From Phytophthora colocasiae (lineage: Eukaryota; Oomycota; Peronosporomycetes; Peronosporales; Peronosporaceae), in the NCBI GenBank assembly GCA_018806915.1, contig JAGKQI010000087.1:124001-188000 (forward strand): a DNA stretch of 64,000 bases. Reading direction: 5' to 3'. Under the pieces are notes generated by a model. The model saw only the letters and a list, made by a program, of their open reading frames with translations, made no database searches and was not told the DNA's origin. Of the stretch, positions 20,528 to 31,531 are shown in pieces (the first letter of the stretch is position 1; the number at the start of each line of letters is the position of its first letter). The position numbers and the translations under genes were made by a program.

Positions 20528-22408
20528 TTAATCTCTGTATAAAGCCGTACTGTTGTTGTTAGGCCTTCCTGCTAGTTGATGCTGGCTTTGAGCACGAAGC
20601 ACCTTGTTGGCACCACGATAGGCCAGCTTCTTACGCTTCGAGAGGTCAAGCAGCCCTCGCACATGCAGAGCGAACACAAGGTGTGTGCACACACCAAACT
20701 TTAGATGATAGTCGCAAGGGCAATGATGACGCAGTACATCGACACACCAGCCTTCACCTGGCATACCGCGCACTTCGGCACGCGCTGTCTGGACGCTGAG
20801 GCGGGACGCGACAGGTAATGCTTCGTTGGTGCGACGGGCTAGCGGGTCATACACTCGATCGCAAAGCTCCGACGCCACGTACACATGGTCTTCTAATGTT
20901 GTAGGCGCGTCATTAAGCAAAAACGCCACTCGAGATCGGCCTGAGACAAGCTCGCGTATCTTGTGAGCTCGCTCAAGTTCACGGGCACGTCGTACGAGGA
21001 CAGGAGAAGGGGTGACTTCTGTGGCGAATGGTTTTTCCTTCAAACTTTCCGTGCGGCAGCACTGTAGCAGTTGCTCTATCAGTGCACCCATTTTGAGGCG
21101 CGAATGCAAGGTATAGTCGCGCTTCAGGGCTCTGTTGTACTGCTCGACGGGGTTATTGGTAGTGGCGAAGCCTGGACGAGTGTAGAAAATTTGCCAGCGG
21201 TGGAACCTGCTGTCCAGCCATTGCTTCTTAAAGTACGCAGTGAAGTTCGAGAGCCTCGTGTCTTCCTCCCAGCCAGACAGAAGCTTCGCCTTCTTTTCAG
21301 CATACGCGCCCGCAGTAGCAGAAAAGTGCAGGTCAGCAATGTCGCGCATTACACGAGCAGCAAGCAAAGGCTCCAGTGCACGTGTCTTTTCATGAACCTT
21401 TGCCAGCACGTGAAAGTAGCACATCAAGCCAATTGGTTTGGCTCCTTCAATAGAGGTGGAGAAAACTTCTTCGACGCCATTCAGTTGAGCTTCGTCCGCA
21501 TCAACCATGACGAAACGGGGTGCGAGGTCATGTCCAGTCACAGATCGGAATACTCGTTTCAGCGCTGACAGAGTTTCTACGTATTGAACCTTCGTCCGTT
21601 GTGAAGAGATGAACACAGCGAGGAGATGGAAAGTTCTCATGCAGTCGGAAATCCCGACAACAATAACAGGATAGTTGACCTGATTGAGCTTGAATGTGGC
21701 ATCCACGTGTAAGACGTGAGCTGCTGGCACTTGATCACATCGTTGCATCAATTTCTTCGAGGAGAGCCCCACAACAAACGGATCCGTGTCGGTGCCAGTG
21801 CCTATAACCGGACGGCCATCCACATCCGTATTCCACGTGAAAGTGAAGCCTTCAGACAAATCTTCTTGGCCCGTAAAGCCCCTCTCTCGGACTAAGTTGG
21901 ACACATCGTCCCAGAAGTCACTGCCGCCTAAGTGGGAAGCGCGATAATGATGAACAAAGCGCTGCACCACAGCGAGAGATGGCAAGCTGCCCTGGTTAAG
22001 GTTGAAGCGGCGGAGAAGTGCGTTTCGAATCCTCATAGGGCGGTGGTTGTGCGCCGCCATTTCCCTGGCAACCGCTTTCATTGGCTCCGACAGCCGGATG
22101 CGCCTCTCCGGCCGGCGAGGGGATTCATGGGCGCCAGCCTCCCACACAGTCATGATGTTCAGCACAGAACAGTGCTGGGTTTTCCCTCTCCACTTGCAGC
22201 GAGTGTACGGGATGTCGTTGGCGCACGCCTCGCAGGAGCAGCGAAGCAGCCGCACCCTCATGTTGTGCGGCTCTGGAGCTGCACACAGAATGCATGGCGC
22301 AACATCGCTTTTCATGACAGCGGTAGCTTTGAACGTATCGAGCAGTAGGTTCGCGTCGTTGAGTGACAGGCTTTGGGCAAGGAGCATCCAGTCTAGTCGG
22401 CGAGGCAT
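20528..22408 (-). CDS. MULE-type transposase with SWIM zinc finger
   Basis: Apparently intact single-exon gene of 626 aa from the first ATG (MPRRLDWMLLAQ); the frame is open further upstream to 22549 without ATG. The MULE DDE domain shows HVDATFKLNQ (first Asp), FVMVDADEAQLNGV (second Asp) and NPVEQYNRALKRDY (Glu). Near the C-terminus is a SWIM finger, CPCDYHLKFGVCTH. An N-terminal Cys/His-rich segment (CILCAAPEPH..CSCEACANDI..C) may be a DNA-binding finger. Function: cut-and-paste transposition. TIRs were not found, so the element ends are unknown. It is unrelated in frame to the MULE-like element at 13512-19930, though it could act on it. Confidence 0.88.
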   Translation of the reverse strand: MPRRLDWMLLAQSLSLNDANLLLDTFKATAVMKSDVAPCILCAAPEPHNMRVRLLRCSCEACANDIPYTRCKWRGKTQHCSVLNIMTVWEAGAHESPRRPERRIRLSEPMKAVAREMAAHNHRPMRIRNALLRRFNLNQGSLPSLAVVQRFVHHYRASHLGGSDFWDDVSNLVRERGFTGQEDLSEGFTFTWNTDVDGRPVIGTGTDTDPFVVGLSSKKLMQRCDQVPAAHVLHVDATFKLNQVNYPVIVVGISDCMRTFHLLAVFISSQRTKVQYVETLSALKRVFRSVTGHDLAPRFVMVDADEAQLNGVEEVFSTSIEGAKPIGLMCYFHVLAKVHEKTRALEPLLAARVMRDIADLHFSATAGAYAEKKAKLLSGWEEDTRLSNFTAYFKKQWLDSRFHRWQIFYTRPGFATTNNPVEQYNRALKRDYTLHSRLKMGALIEQLLQCCRTESLKEKPFATEVTPSPVLVRRARELERAHKIRELVSGRSRVAFLLNDAPTTLEDHVYVASELCDRVYDPLARRTNEALPVASRLSVQTARAEVRGMPGEGWCVDVLRHHCPCDYHLKFGVCTHLVFALHVRGLLDLSKRKKLAYRGANKVLRAQSQHQLAGRPNNNSTALYRD

Positions 22409-23182
22409 TCTTGGGCTTAGTAGGCGAGCAGGCGTGTGGGGGCTTGGGTGCGGGTCCGTAGACTCAATAGGAACGTAGGCAAAAGCCAAGTGGTTAGCTG
22501 TGGTGAATCGTACCGTGCTTCTAGATTGACTGGCTGTGGGCACTTGCAAATTTAGGTGACGCTGTCACATGTTTCAGTATAAATATGCTTCTTTCGGTGC
22601 TACTGGTACTGTTTGTATACAATTCGTAGATTTTGGTTAGATTTGATACGTTGTCCTGGAGCTGCAACAGCAGTGGACGTGCCTACAAACACCAAGATCG
22701 TTGCATTATGATTTGGAGCTTTCGTTGGGGGAGGAAGTTGTCAAAGTTGATCCTAACGCTATGGCAGGCATCGTTTTTGAAGTGAAAAGGGTTAGCTTTT
22801 TTTGTGTTCAGATACGGAACGGTTCTGGTTTTTGGAACGGGGATTTTTTGCCCACCTCGTACAGAGTTTGCCTACGGCTGCTTCGTGCATTGGCGTCTGG
22901 TGAACATTAGCTATCGTTCCAGCCTCTATATAACGGGGCGTTGCTGCAGGCAAGTTCTTCGTCACGATTGCCGCTCTTGAAGTAACGTGATGATGCTGTA
23001 CGAAAAGACTAACTATGTGTTGTTAGCAGATGTGTTGTGGATTAAAGGGTCTAACTAGGTTATCACTACGGCTTTTATCAACGGCAGTCACAGCTACGTC
23101 CACTGACTGTCAATTAACTCTCTACAAAGTGTACATGGCCTCTACATGGTCATTGTAGTGTACTCCTCGACCTCTAGACTAG
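22409..23182. other. Spacer, no recognised gene
   Basis: AT-rich flank of the transposase gene. A 69-codon open frame at 22701 has no recognisable motif. A segment at about 22,805-22,840 is an inverted match to about 24,999-25,033 (around AGATACGGAACGG). Confidence 0.4.
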
Positions 23183-23616
23183 CTGGCAGCTCAGATCAAG
23201 CCTAACGTCTCGGCCAACACCAATGCCAAAGGGGCTGCTGCTCAGATCTACAAGATCCTGGATACAACCTCAGCTATTGATGCTTCGAACGATCACGAAG
23301 GCGACAAACCCGAGTCCTGTGTTGGACGGATTCAAACTGTCGGTGTCTATTTCACCTTCCCAAGCCGTCCAGACGTGCAGATCCTATACGACTACAACAT
23401 CACCATTGAGCCTTGACAAACCGTAGCATTTGTCGGGTTCAGTGGAGGAGGCATGAGTACGCTCATTTCCCTGCTTGAACGCTTCTACGACCCACGAAGG
23501 CTCCATCCTGCTCGACGGTCGTGATATGAAAACCCTGAACGTGAAGTGGCTGCGCTCACAGATCAGTCTCGTGGCTCAAGAGCCTGTACTGTTAGCCACT
23601 TCCATCCAACGCCAAC
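23183..23616 (+). pseudogene. ABCB (MDR/P-glycoprotein) transporter fragment, nucleotide-binding domain
   Basis: Reads AKGAAAQIYKILD, then FTFPSRPDVQILYDYN, a Walker A region and [11 protein letters not shown], and after a frameshift [19 protein letters not shown] and [17 protein letters not shown]. This is the linker and first part of an ABCB nucleotide-binding domain. Damage: a TGA replaces the Gly codon before QTVAFVG; Walker A reads GFSGGGMST with Met in place of the catalytic Lys; a frameshift follows the Tyr-Asp-Pro. No Walker B or signature motif remains, so this is a dead fragment. Confidence 0.88.
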
Positions 23617-24162
23617 AAAGATAGTGGTGTTGTTATAACGGAGCAAATTGAGAAGCGCTGGATGATCTCAGCCGATCCGTGTATTTGGACAGCTCACGTC
23701 TTGAGAGTTTGCTGTTACGGAATGAACCTGGAAGAAGGACACATGCTCGTTGGAGCAGTGGGAGTGGTGGTATCTCGATGGCACCATGTACGTTTCCGCT
23801 GTAGTGTAGCCTCCGAGCCCAGTAAATGCGCGACACAACTTGTGTTTCGGAAAGGTCGCAGACAATGGAGGGGTTGTCGTCGGCGTAGTACAGACTTTGT
23901 AGCTCTTCCTATATTTGACGAGCCGGCCGCGCCACACTAGCTATCGCAAGACTATCGGCAGCGCTTCTAATGTCCGTGACATTGACAATCGTGCCGGCGA
24001 TCACATTGTTACGATAGGAGTGAGAGCGAGTAGGACGCTATTCCATAGAAGCGAATGTAAACTCCAGCGCCCCTGACAGCCGCGGCGATAATGAGAACAG
24101 CGATACACGATTTTTTTTTACGGTGTCCACGAACGAGCATACTTAAAACCCAGGTAATAGTA
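23617..24162. other. Spacer, no recognised gene
   Basis: Open frames here are short and overlap on both strands. No continuation of the ABC transporter could be seen. Confidence 0.4.
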
Positions 24163-24884
24163 CACAGATTGACAGAATGCTACAGCCACATAAAAAGGGT
24201 GCGTGTGATATAGAATTGTGTATACACATTGTTATCAACCAATCAAATCGCCCGTCGCAGCGTTCAATCGCTAAAATAAAATTCCACCAGCCACTCGATA
24301 AAACGGAGCCACTCGATAAAACGGAGGTCTCCACCAGCCACTCGATAAAATGGAGGCAGCGGACGAGTTGTCCTCGCAGCCCCCACCACCCGCGACAGTA
24401 TTGCAGGAGGCAGAGGAGGTTGCCATCACAGGCCTCCTTGACGAGGTGTACGCGCCAGCCAAACGACGCCGCATGCACTACACAATAAAAGATAAACGAC
24501 GTGTCCTTTTAGCGATAGAGCCAACGGATGATCTTTACGTTTAAAGGCAGCGAGAAGACGCTGTCACAAGCGCCAGGTTGCCCCGAAATTCTCCTCTTTC
24601 GGGGTGAACTTATGCACGCCGTGAGTCCCAGTCACTGACGGTCACTTTGATGGTCGCGAGGAGCACCGGGGGTGGCTGGACAGCTACGCAGAGGGAAAGA
24701 AGGACGAGTAAACTGCTTATAAGTCTTTACAAATTGCTACTTAAAACCAAGTTTTAGTGCAAATACAGCTACTCTCTATCTTTTACCAAAATCGTTATTA
24801 ATTCGTTCTCACATAACCAGTCTACACACGCAGGACAGACTTTGCACCTGCGGGAAAGTGGCCGTAGCCTTCCGTCAATCTGTG
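24163..24884. mobile_element. pogo-like transposon, internally deleted copy 1
   Basis: Inverted ends CACAGATTGACAGAATGCTAC (left) and their near-complement at the right border sit between TA dinucleotides (24161-24162 and 24885-24886), the Tc1/mariner/pogo target duplication. The right 130 bp match the right end of the copy at 37761-38506, and both share the left gene start. At 722 bp it is far too short for a full element. Confidence 0.82.
24350..24544 (+). pseudogene. N-terminal remnant of a pogo-like (CENP-B-type) transposase
   Basis: 64 codons from an ATG (MEAADELSSQ) reach a basic stretch KRRRMHYTIKDKRRVLLAIE that looks like the start of a psq/CENP-B helix-turn-helix. It then stops. The same N-terminus recurs at 37930. 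The catalytic domain is absent here. Confidence 0.6.
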
Positions 24885-25044
24885 TATGTAGATCGTTCGA
24901 ACGTCGGTACTCCCTGTGCCTCTGTCGTCTTGTTCCGAAGTGATCGTCAAGCAGTGAGTCCTGTACAGGCAGCACTTCATCATTACAAAACAGATGTCCG
25001 TTCCAAAAGCCAGAACCGTTCCGTATCTGAACCAAAAAAAAATC

Positions 25045-25611
25045 TTCCGTGAAAAGCGGTTCGGTTTGCCTTTCACATTCAAGGCATTTTGGAGAAGTTA
25101 TTCACTACAGCTGCATTGATAGTACTGATTGTTCGGTAAGTCCTGCCAATTTTGTGTACTGTATTTGTCTTCTGACATTGTCTTGACCACCCACAGACAC
25201 TCTCGCGTGCTCGCTCGCTCACTTTCAGCTCTAACTTCGAAGGTTCCTTCTGTCAACTTGAGACCAAGTATACTTGCCGTAAGTTCACTACTGAGAACGA
25301 GGCCACGCTCGTGTGGGTCGAACGTGATGTTGAGGAGTTCGGCGGCGCCAAGTTCTGGGACTGCAATACCTGATGTGTGGCTATCTAAAATTGAGAAAAG
25401 TTCCCCGCGAAGGACGAGGCTGTGAGTCCACTGCGACGATAGCGGAAAAGTATTCTAAGACTACATCCATATTTCGAGACGATGTCAGCAAACCAAGAAG
25501 AACAGACTCAGACCCTGATTAATGCTGTCAAGAGGTCCTACAAGACAGTGAACGCGAGACCATGAGCAATTTACTCGTCGAGGAAGATTGGAAGGCTACT
25601 GTGCTCTAGCA
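25045..25611 (+). pseudogene. C-terminal relic of an M96-like gene
   Basis: Traces in order: GLPFTFKAFWR (the LPF..FWR motif), a likely intron (GTAAGT...CCACAG, about 25,135-25,198), CQLETKYTCRKFTTENEATLVW, then EFGGAKFWD, YLKLRKVP and finally LLVEEDWKATVL before a stop. Frames change several times and stops interrupt. The order matches the C-terminal domain of intact copies. Its end is close to the end of the convergent pseudogene at 25640-27968. Confidence 0.7.
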
Positions 25612-26281
25612 AGATGTTTATTTACTTCGTTATTCAGCTAGACGGCAACTTCCAGGGATTTTCTAGGTGTGGCCTTCGATTCCAGAGTTTCATCGATCAA
25701 CATGTTCTCGACTTCTGAGGCAATGCCTAGAATCAGCTTGTCCCACATTGCGATGTCGATATCTAGCTGCTCTGGCTGACGGAATTTTGCAGCGATACTG
25801 GGGCCCATTTCTTGGCGTTGGCCACTGAAGTGTATCTGCTGAAGACACTCGCTGACGCATCACAATTCGTAAAATCGAGTGGAGCTGGTAACCAAGCAAC
25901 GTTGTAGTGCACTTGCCTCTGGGCTCTACCACCACCTTGTAGATAAATGCAACTTTGTTGTCTTCCGTGTACTTGCGCACAACTTTTCGAACTTGGGCTC
26001 CGCTGACACCATTGATTCTAGGTGTAGCAGCGAAATAGCTGCTCGTAATGGTGTCACTACTAGTGACTCACTAGACTCATTCGATTGCTTATTGCGGAAC
26101 TCCACCATGCTAGAGAAGCCTTTCAACCGCTTAACGGATCCAATTCCATGATCCAGGAGGACCTTCCACACCGCTTCCTGTGTCTGCTGAACAGCAAAAG
26201 GTATTTCTGTTTTCTCCTGACGCTCGTAGAAAATGCCATTCACGACATTACGGTTCGTCAAATCCTTTACTGGTAAAAGTA

Positions 26282-27278
26282 CACCTTTTAACCTTCAAAA
26301 TGTCAAAAAGAAAATTCAATACGTCAAAACGTAAATTCAAAACGACACAGGCGTACAAAACCAATATTATATTGTCATCACTAAAGACAGGGTATTATCA
26401 ACTAAAGGGGTTTTTAATGGCGGGAAGGAACGGCGCCAAAACTGCTGGACGGTGTTGATTCTAGCGCTCCATCCAACAATCGCCCCACGCTTCCGTGGTC
26501 CTAACACATTCTCTAATACTACGTTCAAGAAGCAAGCTACCCTCCACTACGAATCTTCTATGCTGTACGATGAAGCAACCATCAAGCGCGTTCTGCGCGC
26601 CGCCAATGCTGGCAAAGACTGGAAGGATGTTGCGGTGAAAAGCGACGTTAATCTACGCTCGGCATACCGCTGGATTACCGCAGCACAAACTAACGATGAC
26701 TGGGAGGCGTCGCCAAGAAAGCCTCGTGGTGGAAAACGCAACGCTAAGATCACGGAAGAGCACGTCGCCTACTTACTTCATCGCTGGACAACGTGGTGAT
26801 TGTTGCTGATAATGCTCCTTGCCATACTCACGTCGAAGACGTCTTCAAGGAAGACGAGTTTGCTGGCGCAGCACTCCTTCGGCTGGGGCCTTATTCCCCC
26901 ATGCTTAATCCGATCGAGAATTGTTTCTCCGTTTTCAAGTCAATGGTGAAGCGATTCTTGGCTTAGCACCGCAAAGCAATCCTCCAAGTACCGCCGCATC
27001 GAACAATCAAGGAGCATCGCGAGGAGTACCTTCTGATGGCTGCAGAACTACTGTACTCATCGAGGAGGCAATCATTCCTCGGCTCTGTTCCAACTGTTCG
27101 CTGCACACGTTCAAGTTTCACGCAGCAGCTATCCAGATGAACGACATGCCTGTTGGTCATTAACCTTTGTAACCGAATTATAAGAATTTGGATCGACGCC
27201 CTTCTTTATCTGTGTCGTTTTGAATTTACGTTTTGACGTATTGAATTTTCTTTTTGACATTTTGAAGGTTAAAAGGTG
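26282..27278 (+). mobile_element. Tc1/mariner-like transposon with 69-bp TIRs
   Basis: Ends match perfectly over 69 bp (26282-26350 and 27210-27278, beginning CACCTTTTAACC) and lie between TA duplications (26280-26281 and 27279-27280). At 997 bp it is short, and its transposase is broken. Excision leaving one TA would restore the host frame as DSTFTSKGFDE, which matches DSTFASKGFDE in the intact paralogue. Confidence 0.93.
26560..27120 (+). pseudogene. Tc1-like transposase remnant
   Basis: The N-terminal HTH part (MLYDEATIKRVLRAANAGKD..WKDVAVKSDVNLRSAYRWI) stops near 26,799 at a deletion that removes the middle of the gene. The C-terminal catalytic part follows: VVIVADNAPCHTHVEDVF (Asp), LGPYSPMLNPIENCFSVFK (Asn-Pro-Ile-Glu, the final acidic residue) and a stop before HRKAILQVPPHRTIKEHREEYLL. 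The first catalytic Asp is lost. Confidence 0.8.
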
Positions 27279-27968
27279 TAGAATCCAAATCGGTGTAAAG
27301 ATCATCAACGTCTCGAAGCATTTTAGCATTTTGGCGAAAATCTGGTTGTTGTCAGACGGAGTCACAAGAGACATCTCAACCTTTTGCCGCTTCATACCCA
27401 GCATGTCCTCCATCATTTACAAGGGGAAACAACATGCTCATTATCCAATCGCCAGACGTAAGACATTGCTACAACTCGTACCTGAATCTTTCTCCGTCGT
27501 ATCAGTATGCGCTTCAGACACTTGGCCTCCTCGACCTGCAGCTCTAGCATTGCTCGTAAACGGACGTTTTCTTCTTCAGCCTCACGAGCAAGTTTCCACA
27601 ATGATTTTTTCTTGGATGCCGCAGTAGTCTTGTCAGGTAACCGCCAAGACTGGGATATCAACTCTTCGAGCCGTACTGTGAGTTCTCCTAGCAGATTGCG
27701 CTGCTGGAGAATAAGCTCCTTTGGAGACTTTGACCGCTGCTTCTTAGCACGAGTTGGTGAATTTTTTTCGTCGGTTTTCCTCATCCAGTGTGGGTGTTCT
27801 AATAGTAAGTGTCGAGCGTGGCGCTAGTTCATCGGAAACTGAACTCTCGTCGGAAGCCCCTATCAACCTCGCATAGTCCATGTCTGAGAACAGCGTGGGC
27901 ATCGAACCGCACGCTTGGGCACAAGGAGTGATAACGTTATTAGTATTGGAAGCATTTCGGACGGTCAC

Positions 27969-28098
27969 ACGGCGTTCTTCTACTACTGTACATCTACAGA
28001 TGAGAGTTCATGTCTATCCCTCTGCTGCTCAATAGAACCCGAGAGCTATAATTCGAGTTGTATATTTCATTGCTGACTTTCCTGGCGAGAACCGTTGT
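27969..28098. other. Spacer between the gene 10 paralogue and Copia-1
   Basis: No recognised feature. The last five bases, GTTGT (28094-28098), are the probable left target duplication of Copia-1. Confidence 0.4.
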
Positions 28099-28347
28099 TG
28101 TTGGTATTGAGCTTGTGGTGTTGGTGGCAAATGCCGAAGTGAGTAGATTAAAGTTAACAAAACCTGTTCTACTCGTCCTGTCCTCCTAGTAGCTCCACCT
28201 TGTTGTGTCCTTATTGTCGCTCGAACTTAGCCGAGTGTCCTCACACGCCGACCACCCAAGTAAGGTTCCTCTTCTTTAGCCAATAGGAGAGCGGTTCCGT
28301 TGAACCGTTCCAGTGAACCGTGCATGAGACGGTGCACCGGTCCAACA
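28099..28347 (-). repeat. 3' LTR of Copia-1
   Basis: 249 bp, apparently identical to 32497-32745; contains several CCGTTCC/GAACCG motifs. Confidence 0.93.
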
Positions 28348-28360
28348 CTCCCACTCACCG

Positions 28361-31300
28361 CTAATGCACGGTAGCCTTGCCCTTGATTCCGCTTGCCTCA
28401 CGCAGATACTTCAGCGTCTTGGTTCCAAGTGCCTTCGTCAGCAAGTCAGCCAGCTGCTGCTTCGTGTCAATATAGTCGACCTGAACCGTTCCGTTCTCCA
28501 CATTCTCCCTCGTGAAGTGATGCTTGATGTCCACATGCTTCGTCCTTGAGTTGTATCCAGCGTTCTTAGCTAGTGCAATTGCTCCTTGGTTGTCTTCCCA
28601 AATCTGCGTAGCGTTCTCCTGCTCGTGCCCCATGTCTTTTAGCATCACACGCATCCAAAGTACCTCCTGCACGCACAAACTCAGCGCCATGTATTCCGCT
28701 TCCGCCGAGCTGGAGTGCAACCGTTCGCTGAAACTTCGACTTGAACACTACTGGAGCGTTCCCCATCAGCACCATAACACCGGACACGGAACGCCTATCG
28801 TCAATGTTCGTTCCCCAGTCCGCGTCCGAGAACGCTTCAACCGTTACACCACGCCCACCGTGGTATACGATTCCGTGTTCACGAGTTGTCTTCAGATACC
28901 GCAGCACACGAATAGCTGCTTTCCAATGCTGCTGCCCCGGGTTCTCCAGAAAACGAGACAGCTGTGTTACCACGTAGGCAACATCCGGGCGTGTACATGT
29001 CGTGATGTAAAGTAGACACCCGATGAGAGAACGGTACGGTCTCGACCGCATCTCAGCACGCTCCACATCCGTTCCAGGTGACTGTTCCTTGGACAGTTTC
29101 AGTCCTGATGCGCACGGATTATCCACCGTCTTAGCGTTCTGCTGGCCAAACCGTTCCGTGACATCGTCAATGTACCTGGTCTGCTTGATCATGAGCGTTC
29201 CGGCCTCCAGGTTGTGATCAATCTCCATGCCCAAGATGAACTTGGCTGCCCCAAGCTCCTTCATCTTAAATTCCGCTTTGAGAGAGTCCTTAACCTCCTG
29301 AATTTCACCGGCAGTCTTGGCAGCAATTATCATATCGTCGACGTACAGGCACACGTACACATAACCGTTCCTGGAACGCTTCACGTAGACACACTGGTCT
29401 GCTCCACAGCTCTTGAAACCATTCCTCAGAAACACGCGGTGGATCGTCTTGTTCCATGCCATTGCAGCTTGCTTCAAACCGTAGATGGCCTTCCCCAGCA
29501 AACACACTAGATCGTCATCACCCGTAGTACCGTCCGGCATCTCCATGTAGACACGGTCCATCAAGACACTGTTTAGGAACGCTGTGTCCGCGTCCAACTG
29601 TTCCATGATGTACTCCAACGCAACGCACACTGCTAGAACTACTCGGATTGAGTTCATGTTCGCCACAGGTGAGTATGTCTCAAAGAAGTCGACACCATAC
29701 TTCTGTTTGAAACCCTTCGCAACCAACCGTGCCTTGTAACGGATAACGCAACCGTTCTTATCACGCTTCTTGGCGAACACCCAGCGACAACCAATGGTAC
29801 GCTTCCCTTCTTCACGTGGAACCAATGTCCATGTAGCGTTCTTCTCGTGGGACCGTAACTCTGCCTCCATGGCACTTCGCCACTTCGCTGCTTCTGGACT
29901 GGCCATTGCTTCCGCGTACGACGTCGGCACATCCGCCGCGTCGACAATATTCGCCACGTACGCCATAACAGCTTCAGCAATCAGTCCTTCCTCATCGATC
30001 CGAGCACGCTTAGGGGATGGTGGACCGTCACTTCCTTCGGACTGTACGTAATCACCTCCATCCGAACCGTTCTCCAGCAGGAACACCGGCTCCTGAGGTC
30101 GTCGGGACCGTTCCACTTCTGGTTAAAATACCAGACGCTCCTCACGGAACGCTTGAGGCTGCGAACGGCACGCTTCTATTTCTCGTTCTGTTGACCCCGG
30201 ACGGCCTGGCAACTGTAACTCCAGCGCTTCCATGTCTGGTTCATGCTCTGCCTCATTCATCTCAATGTCTGGAACGGTTTCTTCAGTCTCCTCCATTGGT
30301 ACATCCGGAGTATGCTGGCGTTCCACGCTTGTTGGTACCGTTCCATCATCCTCGTCCTTGGTCAAATTAATAACCGTTCCGTGGGGCTGTAACGAGGGTG
30401 ACTCATATATTCCTCCCACTTCACGCTCGTCCAGCTTCACCGACCGTGACACCTTGACCGTCAATGCATCCAGGTCGTAGACACGATATCCCTTAGCGTT
30501 CTCAGCATATCCGAGGAACATACACCTGAAGCTCTTGGGTTCGAGCTTCGTACGCTTCGCGTCGTCGACATGAGCGTACCCCTGGGACCCGAACACTCGC
30601 AAGTGTTCCATCTGCGGTTTCACCTTGAAGCCCAGCTCGTATGGAGTCACATCCGTGTGTACGCTGCAGGCGGAACGGTTAATCAAGTACACTGCCGTAC
30701 TCACCGCCTCTGCCCACCACTCCGTCGACACACCCTTGTAGTATAGCATGCTTCGAGCTTTCTCCATGATGGTACGGTTCATGCGTTCCGCAACACCGTT
30801 CTGCTGTGGACTGTATGGAACGGTACGTTGATGCATGACACCGTTCCGGCGGCACAGTTCTGCAACCGTCTTGTTCACGAACTCCGTTCCATTGTCCGAG
30901 CGCAGACACTTCAAGCGTTCCCCCCATTGATTCTCATAGAACGCCTTGAACTCCTTCAGTTTGCTGGCTACCTCGCTCTTTTCTTCATGAAGTACACAGC
31001 AACACACCTCGAGAAATCGTCCACAAAGGTCAGAATGTACCTTGCACCACCTTTCGAGAGCGTCCTCATAGGCCCCATCACGTCCGTGTGGACCAGTTCC
31101 AGCACACGTGAAGTCTTCGTCGTTGACCGTACCGGGAACGGTTCAACCGAATGTTTCCCCTTCATGCAACCACCGCATAAAGTTTTGACGGAACGGTTCA
31201 CACGTGGCATACCGTTCGCAGAACGCTGCGTCTTGACCATAGCGTTCTCACTGGAGTGTCCCCATGCGAGCGTGCCATAGCTCCCACTGACTATGAACCC

Positions 31301-31526
31301 CGGCATACTCCACGAAGCACGCCTCTTCCTGCTCACAGTCTAACCAGTACGCCTTGCCGACCTTCTTTCCTGAAGCAATCGCGCAAGTCTTTCCCCAAAT
31401 AATACACGAGGAACGCTGGAACTCCACGGTTAAACCGTTCTCCGCAAGCTTCCCCACCGACAGCAACCGTCTGTCGAGTCCCGGGATGTAAAGCACCTCC
31501 ATCATCTTGATGCGCTTACCGTTCAT
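28361..31526 (-). pseudogene. Copia-1 pol (integrase, reverse transcriptase, RNase H)
   Basis: Order on the minus strand: GAG-pre-integrase (LYIPGLDRRLLSVGKL; WELWHARMG), integrase core (HTDVMGPMRTLSKGG, CLRSDNGTEFVN, YSPQQNGVAERMNRT), reverse transcriptase (WVFAKKRDKNGCVIRYKARL, LDADTAFLNS, CLYVDDMI with the YVDD site) and RNase H (SSAEAEYMALS, VDIKHHFTREN, LADLLTKAL). Breaks: frameshifts near 31,260, 31,000 and 28,720, and an in-frame TAA at 30123-30125 between integrase and reverse transcriptase. It is otherwise full length. Confidence 0.93.
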
Positions 31527-31531
31527 ACCCG

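Larger units (their letters stand above)
25640..27968 (-). pseudogene. Close paralogue of gene 10, broken by a Tc1-like insertion and frameshifts
   Basis: The minus strand carries, in order, an acidic N-terminus (DESSVSDELAPRSTLTIRTPT), a frameshift near 27,780, the coil region SPKELILQQRNLLGELTVRLEEL, EEENVRLRAMLELQVEEAKC, an intron after RRRKIQ, and MMEDMLGMKRQKVE. The insertion at 26282-27278 cuts it within LDSTF. On the far side it resumes FTSKGFDE, GIFYERQEKTEIPF, AVWKVLLDHGIGSVKRLKGF and EPRGKCTTTLLGYQLHS, then frameshifts before its end. It is collinear with the intact gene at 34788-36222. Confidence 0.85.

Noticed and set aside
22805..25033. Inverted 35-bp similarity around AGATACGGAACGG at 22805-22840 and 24999-25033
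   Set aside because: Too short and not at paired element borders; could not be tied to a transposon.
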